DNA of 55,171 bases from an uncultured Alphaproteobacteria bacterium. GTDB lineage: Bacteria; Pseudomonadota; Alphaproteobacteria; HIMB59; GCA-002718135. The position numbers and the translations under genes were made by a program. Positions 8,231-21,926 of the stretch are shown here, piece after piece. The notes under the pieces were generated by a model. That model was not told the origin of the DNA, ran no database searches, and worked only from the letters and a program-made list of their open reading frames with translations. The stretch covers positions 1-55,171 of the forward strand of contig CACJAV010000002.1 in the NCBI GenBank assembly GCA_902591485.1. The letters run 5' to 3'. Position 1 is the first letter of the stretch. Each line of letters opens with the position of its first letter.

Positions 8231-10135
8231 ATGAAAAATTTCAGCAAAAACATTATCTTATGGATTGTCATTGGCATTTTATTAATTGCTCTTTTCAATT
8301 TATTCCAAAACAGTTCATCAACAAATAAGTCAAAAGAAATATCTTTTTCTGATTTTTTAATAGCAACTGATAATGGAAATATTTCAGAAGTTAAAATAGT
8401 AGGAAATAATGTTTCAGGTTTTTTTGAAGATGGAAGATCTTTTTCTACATACTCACCAAATTACCCAGATCTAGTCGATAAATTAAATCAATCAGGTGTT
8501 AAAATAATAGCTGAACCAGCAGAGAGATCAATGCATCCAATTTTGAGTGTTCTTCTGTCATGGTTTCCAATGCTTTTATTAATTGGAGTTTGGATTTTCT
8601 TCATGAGGCAAATGCAATCTGGGGGAGGAAAGGCAATGGGTTTTGGTAAATCTAAAGCAAAACTCTTGAATGAAGCAATTGGAAAAATTACTTTTGATGA
8701 TGTTGCAGGAATTGATGAAGCAAAACAAGAACTTGAAGAAGTTGTAGAATTTTTAAAAGATCCTAAAAAATTCTCAAAATTAGGTGGAAAGATACCTACC
8801 GGAGCTCTTTTAGTTGGCCCTCCTGGTACAGGTAAAACTCTTTTAGCTAGAGCCATTGCAGGGGAGGCAAATGTACCTTTCTTCTCAATTTCAGGTTCTG
8901 ACTTTGTCGAAATGTTTGTAGGTGTTGGAGCAAGTAGAGTTAGGGATATGTTTGAGCAAGGCAAAAAAAATGCACCATGTATCATTTTTATTGATGAAAT
9001 TGATGCAGTTGGAAGGCATAGAGGTGCTGGTTTAGGTGGTGGTAACGATGAAAGAGAACAAACCTTAAACCAATTACTAGTTGAGATGGATGGTTTTGAA
9101 GCAAATGCAGGTGTTATCATTGTTGCAGCAACTAACAGACCTGATGTTCTTGATCCTGCACTTCTAAGACCAGGTAGGTTTGACAGGCAAGTTCATGTAT
9201 TGCTTCCAGATATCATTGGTAGAGATAAAATACTCAAAGTTCACATGAAAAAAATTAAGGTTTCACCTAAATTTGACTCAAAAGTTATTGCAAGAGGAAC
9301 ACCTGGTTTTTCAGGAGCAGATTTAGCTAACTTAGTTAATGAAGCTGCTTTAATAGCTGCTAGAAAAAACAAGAGAATGGTAACTTTAGATGACTTTGAA
9401 AACGCAAAAGATAAAGTTTATATGGGTGCCGAAAGAAGATCAAAAGTTGTCTCTGAAGAAGACAGAAAATTAGTTGCGTATCATGAAGCAGGACACGCGA
9501 TAGCAGGTATAAACTGTAAAAATGTCGATCCATTGCATAAGGTAACCATAATTCCAAGAGGCGCAGCTGGAGGAGTTACATGGTTTTTGCCAAAAGAAGA
9601 CAAAGATTATGTAAGACTTAATCAAGCTAAAGATGAAATGGTTATGGCTCTTGGTGGAAGAATAGCAGAAGAAATAATATTTGGTAGAGAAAAAATAACA
9701 AGTGGAGCATCTTCGGATATAAAAGGTGTTACCCAGACCGCAAGACGAATGGTTACGCAGTGGGGTATGAGTGAAAAACTTGGTTCAATTCTTTATGATA
9801 GTAGTTCCCAAGAAGTTTTTTTGGGCCACTCTGTTGCACAATCTAAAAATATCTCTGAAGAAACGGCTAATTTGATTGATAAAGAAGTTAAAGATTTAGT
9901 TAATGAGGCAAAAGAAAGATGTACAAAAATTCTTAAGGATAAAATTGATGATCTACATACACTTGCTAAAGGTTTGCTTGATTATGAAACACTAACCTAT
10001 GATGAAGTCAAAGATTTACTGAATGGAATTGCTCCAAAAAGAGATGACTTTGATGATAGCCCAACAACTTCTTCAATGCCGCCTAAAACGTCAGTTCCAA
10101 AATCAGGCGGTGCTACTGCTCCTCAACCAAATTAA
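8231..10135 (+). CDS. ftsH: ATP-dependent zinc metalloprotease FtsH
   Basis: FtsH is a membrane-anchored AAA+ protease that degrades misfolded membrane proteins and short-lived regulators such as RpoH and LpxC in other bacteria. The 634-residue protein shows two membrane segments (about 8-25 and 103-125), Walker A GPPGTGKT (196-203), Walker [10 protein letters not shown] (about 251-259), the SRH region ([19 protein letters not shown]) and the zinc site HEAGH (418-422). The C-terminal tail is low complexity. The substrate candidate rpoH is encoded nearby at 13.9 kb. Confidence 0.98.
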   Translation: MKNFSKNIILWIVIGILLIALFNLFQNSSSTNKSKEISFSDFLIATDNGNISEVKIVGNNVSGFFEDGRSFSTYSPNYPDLVDKLNQSGVKIIAEPAERSMHPILSVLLSWFPMLLLIGVWIFFMRQMQSGGGKAMGFGKSKAKLLNEAIGKITFDDVAGIDEAKQELEEVVEFLKDPKKFSKLGGKIPTGALLVGPPGTGKTLLARAIAGEANVPFFSISGSDFVEMFVGVGASRVRDMFEQGKKNAPCIIFIDEIDAVGRHRGAGLGGGNDEREQTLNQLLVEMDGFEANAGVIIVAATNRPDVLDPALLRPGRFDRQVHVLLPDIIGRDKILKVHMKKIKVSPKFDSKVIARGTPGFSGADLANLVNEAALIAARKNKRMVTLDDFENAKDKVYMGAERRSKVVSEEDRKLVAYHEAGHAIAGINCKNVDPLHKVTIIPRGAAGGVTWFLPKEDKDYVRLNQAKDEMVMALGGRIAEEIIFGREKITSGASSDIKGVTQTARRMVTQWGMSEKLGSILYDSSSQEVFLGHSVAQSKNISEETANLIDKEVKDLVNEAKERCTKILKDKIDDLHTLAKGLLDYETLTYDEVKDLLNGIAPKRDDFDDSPTTSSMPPKTSVPKSGGATAPQPN

Positions 10136-10152
10136 AAAATCATATATCTTTA

Positions 10153-10176
10153 TTTTATTGAATATTTTCAATAAAA
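10153..10176 (+). repeat. Inverted repeat between ftsH and glmM
   Basis: TTTTATTGAA (10153-10162) and TTCAATAAAA (10167-10176) form a perfect 10-bp stem around a TATT loop. The 3' arm runs straight into AAGGA, the probable glmM ribosome binding site, six bases before the ATG at 10183. It may influence glmM translation or mark the ftsH mRNA end. There is no T-run, so it is not a convincing intrinsic terminator. Confidence 0.4.
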
Positions 10177-11503
10177 GGAATTATGGGCAAAATATTTGGC
10201 ACCGATGGCATAAGATGCTTGGTAAATGAAGAGCCACTTACAGCCGAGACTACATTAAAAATTTCAAAGACAGTAGGGTATTTATTAAAATCAACCAAAA
10301 AGATCAATTCCAGGGTTATCATCTGTAAAGATACAAGGCTCTCTGGATATCTGTATGAGCCTCTTATAACAGCTGGATTTATCTCGATGGGCATGGAGGT
10401 AATCTTGGTTGGGCCATTACCCACCCCTGCAGTGCCACATCTAATGAAAACATTAAGGGCAGATATTGGAGTAATGATTACAGCTTCTCATAATACATAC
10501 GAGTATAATGGTTTAAAATTTTTTAATTCAGATGGTTATAAAATAAGTTCAATATTAGAAAAAAAAATTGAAAATATAGTTTTGAATAAAAAAAAATATG
10601 CAAAAATTATTAATACAAATTCAAACACTGGAAAGGCAATTAGACTTGAAGATGCATCAGGGAGATACTCTGAATTTTTAAAAAGTACATTAGATAAAAA
10701 AATTAAATCAAAAAAATTTAAAATAGTTTTAGATTGTGGTAATGGCGCAACCTATGAAATAGCTCCAAATATTTTTTGGGAACTAGGTCATGAAGTTATT
10801 TCTATCAATGACAAGCCCAATGGAAAAAATATTAATTATAAATGTGGTGCAGTAAATACAAATGCATTATCTAAAAAAGTAGTTGATGAAAGTGCGGATA
10901 TAGGTTTTGCGTTTGATGGAGATGGAGATAGATTGATTATTGTTGATGAAAAAGGAAATGAAATTGATGGCGATAAAATCATTGCATTGTTTGCTAAACA
11001 TTTAATAAAATTTAATAAAAGTAAATCAAAATACCCGATCGTTACAACAGTTATGTCAAATATAGGATTAGAAAATTATATTTTAAATAAATTTAAAGTT
11101 AATTTAAAACGTTCTTCTGTAGGTGATATAAATGTAATTAAAGAGATGCAAAAGTATAATTCACTTTTAGGTGGAGAACAATCTGGTCATATAATTTTAT
11201 CTGATTATTCTAAAACAGGGGATGGTATTTTAGCAGCATTAAAAGTAACGGAAGTAATGACTAAATTAAACAAATCTGCTAGTTCAATTTTTAGTTTATA
11301 TGAAAATTCTCCTCAAATCAAAATTAATATACCTTATAAAAAAATATCAAAAAATACAGTTAATTATATTAAAAATATTAACAAAAAAAAATTAAAAAAT
11401 AATAATATGAGATTGTTAATTAGATTATCTGGGACTGAGCCTATAATAAGAATACTTGTTGAAGGAAATGATTTAATCCAGGTTAATAAAATCGCAAAAA
11501 ATA

Positions 11504-14763
<3,260 letters not shown>

Positions 14764-14794
14764 AGTTGCCCTATAACATATTATAATTTCTAAT

Positions 14795-15766
14795 TTAATA
14801 TTTTAATAATAAATCAAGTAAATTCCTCATATCTGGAGGTAATTTGGAGTCAAATTGCATTTGTTTTTTTAATGTTGGATGAAAAAAACCTAAATGAACA
14901 GCGTGTAAGGCTTGACGTTGAAAATTTTTCAAAAGTAAAAATTTATTAAAATTTTTTTTATCTAATCCATACTTACTAGTTTTATTTTTTCCATAAATTA
15001 CATCTCCAACTATCGGCGTATTAATTGATGTTAGATGTAGTCTTATTTGATGTGTTCTCCCAGTGTGTAATGAGCATTCAATGAGAGAAGAATTTTCAAA
15101 TGATCTAATCAATTTAATTTCAGTTTTTGAAAACTTTCCTTTTTGTTTATTATTTAAACTCATTTTTTTTCTGTTTATTTTATGCCTCTCTATGTATCCT
15201 TCTACAGTTTGATTTGATGGTACTCCCCATGTAATAGCTTGATACTTTCTTGAAATTGTATGAAGCTTGAATTGATCAGCTAAATTCATATGAGTAAAAT
15301 TATTTTTTGCAATTACCATTACCCCGCTAGTATTTTTATCTAATCGATGAACAATACCTGGTCTTTTGCTACCATTAATATCACTTAGTTTATTTTTTAC
15401 ATGATACAATAAAGCTTGAACTAATGTTCCAGTTTCATTACCAGGAGCAGGATGAGTTACAATTCCTGCTTGTTTATCAATTACTATTAAATCATCATCT
15501 TCATAAATAATATTTAACTCTATATCTTCAGCTAAATATTTTATTTCTTTAGGCTTAATGATAGCAATTTCAAAATTATCATTTTCTCTTACCAAATAAG
15601 ATGGATCTAGTATTGGAAAACCGTTTAAATTTACATTTCCACTTTTGATTAATGTTTTAATTTGCATACGTGAGAGTTTTTCAAGTTTTTTTGTAAGGAT
15701 CTTATCTAAACGAATTGAACTTAGCTCTTTATTTATTTTTACTTTGTGAGTATAGGTTTTATTCAT
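14795..15766 (-). CDS. rluD: 23S rRNA pseudouridine synthase RluD family
   Basis: RluA/RluD-family synthases form pseudouridines in helix 69 of 23S rRNA. The 323-residue protein has an N-terminal S4 RNA-binding domain (SIRLDKILTKKLEKLSRMQI) and the catalytic aspartate in HRLDKNTSG. The ATG at 15766 (MNKTYTHKV) is preferred over a TTG two codons upstream, as it gives the usual short lead before the S4 domain. That ATG overlaps the ATG of the divergent gene at 15765, so each gene's upstream control sequence must lie inside the other. The RluD rather than RluC assignment follows from the S4 domain, length and the rluD-rpoH neighbourhood. Confidence 0.9.
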   Translation of the reverse strand: MNKTYTHKVKINKELSSIRLDKILTKKLEKLSRMQIKTLIKSGNVNLNGFPILDPSYLVRENDNFEIAIIKPKEIKYLAEDIELNIIYEDDDLIVIDKQAGIVTHPAPGNETGTLVQALLYHVKNKLSDINGSKRPGIVHRLDKNTSGVMVIAKNNFTHMNLADQFKLHTISRKYQAITWGVPSNQTVEGYIERHKINRKKMSLNNKQKGKFSKTEIKLIRSFENSSLIECSLHTGRTHQIRLHLTSINTPIVGDVIYGKNKTSKYGLDKKNFNKFLLLKNFQRQALHAVHLGFFHPTLKKQMQFDSKLPPDMRNLLDLLLKY

Positions 15767-16052
15767 GAGCAATAAATTTTTGAAATTTGTAGTTATATTT
15801 TTAGCCGTTTTAATTGTTATATGTTTTGCTCTATTGTTATATGGTTTCTATTCTAAAATTTCAAATAATCAAAAAATTTCTAATAATGATGTGTTAAATT
15901 TTTCACTAAATCTTAAAAGTTCTGAAAATATTAAAGATATCAAAATTATTGACCAAAATAATGTACTGATAGTTATTTCTGATAATGACCAGTTATATTT
16001 AATTATGTATAATTTAAAAAATAATAAGATTGTATCAAAAATAGGAAGATAA
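15765..16052 (+). CDS. Small single-pass membrane protein of unknown function
   Basis: This 95-residue protein has one strongly hydrophobic N-terminal helix (about 7-29, LKFVVIFLAVLIVICFALLL). A polar domain of about 60 residues follows, with a predicted beta pattern (IKDIKIIDQNNVLIVISDNDQLYLIMYNL) that looks like part of a propeller blade. Small membrane proteins divergent from rluD are common in alphaproteobacteria (DUF6476-like), and this may be a diverged member, but I cannot confirm that. It is followed two bases later by xseB, so it likely heads an operon with xseB and dxs. No strong ribosome binding site is seen. Confidence 0.65.
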   Translation: MSNKFLKFVVIFLAVLIVICFALLLYGFYSKISNNQKISNNDVLNFSLNLKSSENIKDIKIIDQNNVLIVISDNDQLYLIMYNLKNNKIVSKIGR

Positions 16053-16053
16053 T

Positions 16054-16275
16054 ATGGGTAAAGATAAAGAAAATAGTTTTGAGTCAAATTTACAAAAACT
16101 TGAAAGTATTGTTGATAAACTGGAATCTGGAGAGATTGGCTTAGAAGAGTCAGTTAAGCTTTACGAAGAGGGTATGAAAATTAAAAAAATTTGTGACAAA
16201 AAACTTCAAGATATTGAAATGCAAATTAAAAAAATAAAAATAGAAGATAATAAGATTTCAAAAGAAGATTTTTAG
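16054..16275 (+). CDS. xseB: Exodeoxyribonuclease VII small subunit
   Basis: XseB is the small subunit that forms a hetero-oligomer with XseA to degrade single-stranded DNA. The 73-residue length and the signature FESNLQKLESIVDKLESGEI-GLEESVKLYEEGMKI are typical of the family. It sits three bases before dxs; in many proteobacteria ispA lies between xseB and dxs, but it is absent here. The xseA gene is not in the window. Confidence 0.93.
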   Translation: MGKDKENSFESNLQKLESIVDKLESGEIGLEESVKLYEEGMKIKKICDKKLQDIEMQIKKIKIEDNKISKEDF

Positions 16276-16278
16276 AAA

Positions 16279-18201
16279 ATGAATTATAAGCATTTAGATA
16301 AGATTAATTTTCCTTCCGATATGAGAAAACTATCCATAGTTGATCTGGAAAACTTATCAACTGAACTTAGGGATAAAACAATTGAAACTGTCTCTAAAAC
16401 TGGAGGTCATTTAGGTGCTGGCTTAGGTGTGGTTGAGCTAACAATAGCATTGCACTATGTTTTTAACACTCCTAGAGATAGATTGATTTGGGATGTTGGA
16501 CACCAGTCCTATCCTCATAAAATTTTAACTGGTAGAAAGCATAAGATTGAAACTTTAAGACAAAAAAATGGCTTGTATGGTTTTGTAAAAAGAAGTGAAA
16601 GTGAATATGACCCTTTTGGAACTGCACATAGTTCTACATCCATTTCTGCTGGAATGGGTATGAAAGTTGCTAAGGATTTAAACAATGATGATGCTAAAAT
16701 TATTTGTGTTATTGGTGACGGAGCTCTTAGTGCCGGTATGGCGTATGAAGCACTCAATAATGTGGGTGCTAGCAACAAACAGATAATAGTAATTTTGAAT
16801 GATAACGAAATGTCTATTGACAGGCCCGTAGGTGCAATGAGTAATTACTTAACAAAATTGCTTTCTTCTAAACAATATACAAATGTTAGAACTTTGTTAA
16901 AAAAAATATCGTCTAAATTATCAAATTCAGTATCCAAAACTTTATACAAAGCTGAAGAATTTTCAAAAAGTTTAGTTACTGGAGGTACGTTGTTTGAGGA
17001 GCTAGGTTTTTATTACTTAGGCCCAATTGATGGACATGATATTAAAACATTGGTACCTGTATTAGAAAATATTAAAAATTTATCAATTGAAAAACCTATA
17101 TTCCTCCATTGTGTAACTAAAAAAGGAAAGGGTTATGAGCCAGCAGAAAAATCTGATGATAAATTCCATGGTGTAAATAAGTTTGATCTAAAAACAGGTC
17201 AATCTCTAAGTTCATCTAATAAAAAATCTTATTCATCTGTATTCGGAGAAACATTGTCAAATGCAGCTTTAAAAGATGAAAAGATTGTCGCTATTACTGC
17301 AGCTATGATGAGTGGAACGGGACTTGATATTTTTAATTCTCAACATCCTTCACGGTTGTTTGATGTTGGGATTGCTGAACAACATGCCGTAACAATGGCC
17401 GCTGGCCTTGCTACAGAAGGATTTAAACCATATGTTGCTATTTACTCTACATTTTTACAACGTGCTTATGATCAAATAGTACATGATGTTGCTCTTCAAA
17501 ATCTCCCTGTGCGATTTGCGATTGACCGAGCTGGACAAGTTGGTGCAGATGGTCCAACACATGCAGGATCTTTTGATATAGCGTTTTTATCTACATTACC
17601 GAACTTTATAATTATGGCTCCTAGCAATCAAAATGAACTAATTAGAATGATAAATACTACTTTGTTTATTAATGATAGACCCTCAGCCTTTAGATATCCA
17701 AGAGGTACCGGTGAATTATCCAATAGCGATAAAGATACTGAACCAGTTGAAATTGGAAAAGGAGTTATTCTTAATGAAGGTAATGATGTTGCGGTTTTAA
17801 ACCTAGGTTCAAGATTGCAAAGTTGCCATGAAGCAATAAAAATACTTAATATCAGAGGAATTAACCCTACTTTAGCTGATGCTAGGTTTGCAAAACCTAT
17901 AGATACAGATTTATTAGATCTACTTTTAGATAATCATAAATATTTATTAACTATTGAAGAAGGATCAAGTGGTGGTTTTAGTGCAAGCGTTTTAAATTAT
18001 ATTCATAACAAGAGAATTAAACTCACATCAACAAAAGTAAATAATATCTTTTTTCCTGATAAATTTGTTGACCATCAATCTCCTGATGATCAATATTCTG
18101 AAATTGGTATGGATGCTGACTCTATTAGTAAAAAGATACTAAAAATTTATGAAGATAATGTAATTAATTTTCAAAATTATAATAAAAATATTAAAAATTG
18201 A
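16279..18201 (+). CDS. dxs: 1-deoxy-D-xylulose-5-phosphate synthase
   Basis: Dxs condenses pyruvate and glyceraldehyde-3-phosphate using thiamine diphosphate, the entry to the MEP isoprenoid pathway. The 640-residue length matches. Visible motifs are WDVGHQSYPHKI (71-82), the ThDP motif IGDGALSAG (145-153) ending at N174, and in the pyrimidine-binding domain FDVGIAEQHAVTMAAG and RAGQVGADGPTHAG. Its stop codon overlaps the TTG start of tlyA, so the two are probably coupled. Confidence 0.97.
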   Translation: MNYKHLDKINFPSDMRKLSIVDLENLSTELRDKTIETVSKTGGHLGAGLGVVELTIALHYVFNTPRDRLIWDVGHQSYPHKILTGRKHKIETLRQKNGLYGFVKRSESEYDPFGTAHSSTSISAGMGMKVAKDLNNDDAKIICVIGDGALSAGMAYEALNNVGASNKQIIVILNDNEMSIDRPVGAMSNYLTKLLSSKQYTNVRTLLKKISSKLSNSVSKTLYKAEEFSKSLVTGGTLFEELGFYYLGPIDGHDIKTLVPVLENIKNLSIEKPIFLHCVTKKGKGYEPAEKSDDKFHGVNKFDLKTGQSLSSSNKKSYSSVFGETLSNAALKDEKIVAITAAMMSGTGLDIFNSQHPSRLFDVGIAEQHAVTMAAGLATEGFKPYVAIYSTFLQRAYDQIVHDVALQNLPVRFAIDRAGQVGADGPTHAGSFDIAFLSTLPNFIIMAPSNQNELIRMINTTLFINDRPSAFRYPRGTGELSNSDKDTEPVEIGKGVILNEGNDVAVLNLGSRLQSCHEAIKILNIRGINPTLADARFAKPIDTDLLDLLLDNHKYLLTIEEGSSGGFSASVLNYIHNKRIKLTSTKVNNIFFPDKFVDHQSPDDQYSEIGMDADSISKKILKIYEDNVINFQNYNKNIKN

Positions 18202-18938
18202 TTTTGAGTAAAATTCGCCTAGACCAAATACTTTTTGACAGGAAGTTGGCTGAGTCAAAATCCAAAGCTCAGGCTATGATTATGGCGGGTCAAGTTTTTG
18301 TTGAAGGTAAAGTAATTAATAAAAGTGGCTACAATATAAAACCTGATGCTAAAATAAAAATAAAAGATATAGGGCCAGAATGGGTCTCTAGAGGAGCATA
18401 CAAATTAATCAAAGCTTTGGATGAAAATAATATTAAAGTAGATAATAAAACCTGCATGGATATTGGAGCTTCTACTGGAGGATTCACTGAAGCATTAATT
18501 AAGCGAAATGCAAAGAAAGTATTTGCTGTAGATGTTGGAACAAATCAACTGCATGAAAAATTAAAAAAAATGAAAGAAATTATAAATTTAGAAAAAACAA
18601 ATGCTCGATATTTAACAACAGATTTAATAACTGAATCTATAGAATTGTTAGTTTGTGATGTTAGTTTTATTAGTCTTAAAAAAGTTATTTTACCGTGTTT
18701 AAATTTTTTAAAAAAAAATAGTGTTATTATTGTTCTAATTAAACCTCAATTTGAATCAAAAAAAAATGAAACAAAAAAAGGTGTAGTTAAGGACTCAGAA
18801 GTTCATCTTAGAATTTGTAATGAGATTCAAAACTGGTTTGAGAATGAATGCAATTGTGAAGTACTTAAAATTATTGAAAGTCCAATTACGGGACCCAAAG
18901 GAAATAAGGAGTTTTTGCTTACTGCAAGGTGCTTATAA
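18198..18938 (+). CDS. tlyA: TlyA family rRNA 2'-O-methyltransferase
   Basis: TlyA-family proteins join an N-terminal S4 domain to an FtsJ-like methyltransferase; characterised members methylate ribose positions in 16S and 23S rRNA. The 246-residue protein shows the S4 segment ([20 protein letters not shown], about 6-25) and the SAM-binding motif [14 protein letters not shown] with [13 protein letters not shown] after it. The start is TTG at 18198 within the dxs stop; a second TTG two codons on is also possible. It converges with aroC and the two overlap by six bases. Confidence 0.9.
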   Translation: MILSKIRLDQILFDRKLAESKSKAQAMIMAGQVFVEGKVINKSGYNIKPDAKIKIKDIGPEWVSRGAYKLIKALDENNIKVDNKTCMDIGASTGGFTEALIKRNAKKVFAVDVGTNQLHEKLKKMKEIINLEKTNARYLTTDLITESIELLVCDVSFISLKKVILPCLNFLKKNSVIIVLIKPQFESKKNETKKGVVKDSEVHLRICNEIQNWFENECNCEVLKIIESPITGPKGNKEFLLTARCL

Positions 18939-20003
18939 GAAACGAAGAATATGATCTGCGATTGTCGTCGCAATCATTGCTTCACCGACAGGAACAGCTC
19001 TTATGCCAACACATGGATCGTGACGGCCTTTAGTTGAAATTGTTGTTTCTTTTAAATTAATATCTATTGTTTTTCTTTCAGTTGAAATTGAACTTGTTGG
19101 CTTTACAACAAAACGGCATATTATATCTTGTCCAGAACTAATACCTCCAAGTATCCCTCCATTGTTATTACTTAGAAATGTAGGTTTTCCATCTTTGATG
19201 CTCATCTCGTCTACATTTGTTTTTCCATCTTCATTTACGCTACCAAAGCCATTTCCTATTTCTACACCTTTAACTGCATTTATTGTCATTAGCGCTTTCG
19301 CGATATCAGAGTCTAGTTTATCATAAATTGGTTCTCCTAGTCCTGCTGGTACGCCAGATGCTCTAACTTCAATTATTGCTCCTAATGATGAACCATCTTT
19401 TCTAGCTTGAGTAATAAGATCTTGCCATATAGGTATAATTTTTTCATCTGGGCAGAAAAAATCATTTTCATGAATATTACTTTCCTTCCAATTATCATAA
19501 TTAATTTTTGATTTACCAATTTGAATAAGTGCGCCCGTGATTTTAACTTTATTATCAATTTTTTTCCAGATTACTTTTCTTGCAACAGCCCCAGCTGCAA
19601 CTCGCATTGCAGTTTCTCTAGCACTAGATCTTCCTCCACCTCTGTAATCTCTGATGCCATATTTTTTCCAATATGTAAAATCAGCATGACCAGGTCGGAA
19701 TTTATCTTTTATATCTGAGTAATCTTTTGATCTTTGGTCATTGTTATAAATAATTAATGATATTGGATGACCTGTTGTTTTGCCTTCAAACACTCCTGAT
19801 AAAATTTCTACTTTATCATCTTCTTTTCGTTGAGTGGTATACTTTGATTGTCCAGGTTTTCTAAGATCAAGATATGGCTGTATATCTTTTTCACTAAGTT
19901 CAATATTTGAAGGAACACCATCAATTAAACAGCCTATTGCTTTACCATGACTTTCCCCCCATGTTGAAAATGAGAAAATTTTTCCAATTGAATTAGATGA
20001 CAT
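18933..20003 (-). CDS. aroC: Chorismate synthase
   Basis: AroC makes chorismate from EPSP with reduced FMN, the last step of the shikimate pathway. The 356-residue length fits. Signatures include [14 protein letters not shown] at the N-terminus, [31 protein letters not shown] and GGISSGQDI. The gene follows fabI with a TAATG stop/start overlap, so the two are co-transcribed and probably coupled. Confidence 0.97.
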   Translation of the reverse strand: MSSNSIGKIFSFSTWGESHGKAIGCLIDGVPSNIELSEKDIQPYLDLRKPGQSKYTTQRKEDDKVEILSGVFEGKTTGHPISLIIYNNDQRSKDYSDIKDKFRPGHADFTYWKKYGIRDYRGGGRSSARETAMRVAAGAVARKVIWKKIDNKVKITGALIQIGKSKINYDNWKESNIHENDFFCPDEKIIPIWQDLITQARKDGSSLGAIIEVRASGVPAGLGEPIYDKLDSDIAKALMTINAVKGVEIGNGFGSVNEDGKTNVDEMSIKDGKPTFLSNNNGGILGGISSGQDIICRFVVKPTSSISTERKTIDINLKETTISTKGRHDPCVGIRAVPVGEAMIATTIADHILRFL

Positions 20004-20824
20004 TATTTATTATTAAATTCACTTAATAAATCTGATACCTTATCAGCTTCATCCACAGCTACCATTCCAACAGTATGATAACCACAGTCAACATGCTGTA
20101 TTTCTCCAGTTACAGCACTTCCTAAATCACTCAAAAGATATAATGCAGAGTTGCCTATATCATTTTGATTAACATTTCTTTTTAATGGTGCATTTAATTC
20201 ATTCCATTTTAAAATGAATCTAAAATCTCCAATTCCAGAAGCTGCTAAAGTTTTAATTGGACCAGCACTTATAGCGTTAACTCTTACATTTTTTTCACCT
20301 AGATCAACTGCTAAGTATCTAACACTAGCTTCTAAAGCTGCTTTCGCAACACCCATAACATTATAGTGAGGCATTACTTGTTCTGCTCCGTAATACGTTA
20401 GAGTTAAAATAGAGCCTCCCTCATTCATTAGCGGTTCAGCTAATCTACAAGCTTCAGTGAAAGAGTAGCATGAAATATGCATCGTTTGATTAAAATTTTC
20501 TGATGTTGTATTGTAATATTTACCTCTTAGTTCATCTTTATTTGAAAAACCAATGCCATGAACTAAGAAATCAAGTTGACCCCATTTTTCCTTAAGAGTT
20601 TTAAAAACGTTTTCCATGCTTAGTGAATCTGCAACATCGCAAGGTATTAAAATGTCTGAATTTATTGATTGTGCTAGCGGTTCCACTCTTTTCTTAAGCG
20701 CTTCACCTTGATAAGTAAGAGCAATAGAAGCCCCATTATCAGCTAATGATTTAGCTATTCCCCAGGCAATTGACCTATCGTTAGCCACCCCCATGATTAA
20801 CCCTTTTTTTCCTTGCATTAACAT
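20003..20824 (-). CDS. fabI: Enoyl-[acyl-carrier-protein] reductase (NADH) FabI
   Basis: FabI reduces enoyl-ACP in the last step of fatty-acid elongation. The 273-residue protein has the FabI-type nucleotide-binding segment [20 protein letters not shown] and the catalytic Y-x6-K pair (Y154 and K161), with [12 protein letters not shown] before it. The C-terminal part is typical ([17 protein letters not shown]). It is first in a fabI-aroC unit, and its start is 61 bp from the divergent pdxH. Confidence 0.96.
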   Translation of the reverse strand: MLMQGKKGLIMGVANDRSIAWGIAKSLADNGASIALTYQGEALKKRVEPLAQSINSDILIPCDVADSLSMENVFKTLKEKWGQLDFLVHGIGFSNKDELRGKYYNTTSENFNQTMHISCYSFTEACRLAEPLMNEGGSILTLTYYGAEQVMPHYNVMGVAKAALEASVRYLAVDLGEKNVRVNAISAGPIKTLAASGIGDFRFILKWNELNAPLKRNVNQNDIGNSALYLLSDLGSAVTGEIQHVDCGYHTVGMVAVDEADKVSDLLSEFNNK

Positions 20825-20885
20825 TTAATACCTATTTTTTATTATTTTAAAGATTATATTAGTCTTAATACTTAAAATATCGAAA

Positions 20886-21488
20886 ATGTTAAAGCACAAA
20901 GATTTAATTGAACAAATAAAGGATCCATTTGAATTATTTAAAAAGTGGTATGATTTAGCTTGTGAAACAGAGATAAATGATCCAAATGCCATGACCTTAT
21001 CTACAGTCTATAACAATCAACCATCTTCAAGGGTCGTTCTTTTAAAATCATATGACCAAAATGGTTTTGTTTTTTACACAAACTCAAATAGCAAAAAAGG
21101 CACTTCAATACAGATAAATAACAATGTCGCTCTTAATTTCCATTGGAAAACGCAAAATAGACAAATAAGAATAGAGGGAAATGCAAATATTGTAAGCGAC
21201 AGTGTTGCGGATTCATATTTCAAATCTCGACCCAGAGGAAGTCAAATTGGGGCTTGGTCTTCTAATCAAAGTGCAGACTTGTCTTCTAGAGAAGAGCTGT
21301 TAGACAGTATAGAAAAGTTTGAAAAAAAATTCAAAGATAAAGATATCCCACGTCCAACACATTGGAATGGCTATTTAGTAATTCCCAGTTTAATTGAGTT
21401 TTGGCAAGAGATGCCTTACAGAGTTCATGATCGAATAATATATACTAATACTGATAATATATGGGTAACTAAAAAGTTATACCCTTAA
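20886..21488 (+). CDS. pdxH: Pyridoxamine/pyridoxine 5'-phosphate oxidase
   Basis: PdxH oxidises PNP or PMP to pyridoxal phosphate with FMN. The 200-residue protein has the family core: ADP-like lead (DPNAMTLSTVYNNQPSSRVV), FYTNSNSKKG and NFHWKTQNRQIRIEGNA, and a C-terminal FWQEMPYRVHDRIIY. The last residues WVTKKLYP keep the usual W...RLxP ending with K for R. It is a single plus-strand gene between minus-strand units, and its stop codon abuts the stop of the next gene with no gap. Confidence 0.95.
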   Translation: MLKHKDLIEQIKDPFELFKKWYDLACETEINDPNAMTLSTVYNNQPSSRVVLLKSYDQNGFVFYTNSNSKKGTSIQINNNVALNFHWKTQNRQIRIEGNANIVSDSVADSYFKSRPRGSQIGAWSSNQSADLSSREELLDSIEKFEKKFKDKDIPRPTHWNGYLVIPSLIEFWQEMPYRVHDRIIYTNTDNIWVTKKLYP

Positions 21489-21926
21489 TTATTTTTCTTT
21501 CCATTTTTTCAATATCCATGAACTAGAATTTGATTTGTTCTCTCCACCAATACCAAATAGTGTTTCAATATCATTTTTATTACAAAATTCTTGTTCAGGT
21601 CCAGGAGTAGTGTTGTCATTTCTATCGCCGCCATTTGCAAATTTAATTATACTGTCTTTGTAGATTGATTTTGCTTTTTTTATTCCATCAACACAAGTTC
21701 TATCACTATCATCAAACTCAATTACATCGAGGACACCTTTTAAATTTTGCATAATTATTTTTCTTTCACCAAATGGAAGAAATTCTTTACCCTTTTTATT
21801 TCTTAACCACTTATCAGAATTTAGTAGCACAACTACATCACCATATTTATTTGCTTCATTAATTAATTTTATATGTCCACTATGGATAGGATCAAATCCA
21901 CCACTTACTAATATTATGTCAGGCAT
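21489..21926 (-). CDS. Cytidylyltransferase-like nucleotidyltransferase
   Basis: This 145-residue protein belongs to the HxGH nucleotidyltransferase superfamily: GGFDPIHSGHIKL carries the H15-S-G-H18 signature near the N-terminus. NSDKWL, FANGGDR and a C-terminal GIGGENKSNSSSWIL match a widespread but poorly characterised subfamily also found in phages. Related enzymes activate glycerol-phosphate or sugar-phosphate with CTP or ATP; the substrate here is unknown. The ATG at 21926 is chosen because GGAG lies 8 bases before it and the motif follows at once; a start 18 bases upstream is possible. It overlaps pyrE by eight bases and ends the long minus-strand run. Confidence 0.8.
   Translation of the reverse strand: MPDIILVSGGFDPIHSGHIKLINEANKYGDVVVLLNSDKWLRNKKGKEFLPFGERKIIMQNLKGVLDVIEFDDSDRTCVDGIKKAKSIYKDSIIKFANGGDRNDNTTPGPEQEFCNKNDIETLFGIGGENKSNSSSWILKKWKEK

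Noticed and set aside
8488-9120. 210-codon open frame antisense to ftsH
   Set aside because: It lies wholly within ftsH, has unnatural composition with many Ser/Pro runs and no recognisable motif; it mirrors a strongly conserved coding frame.
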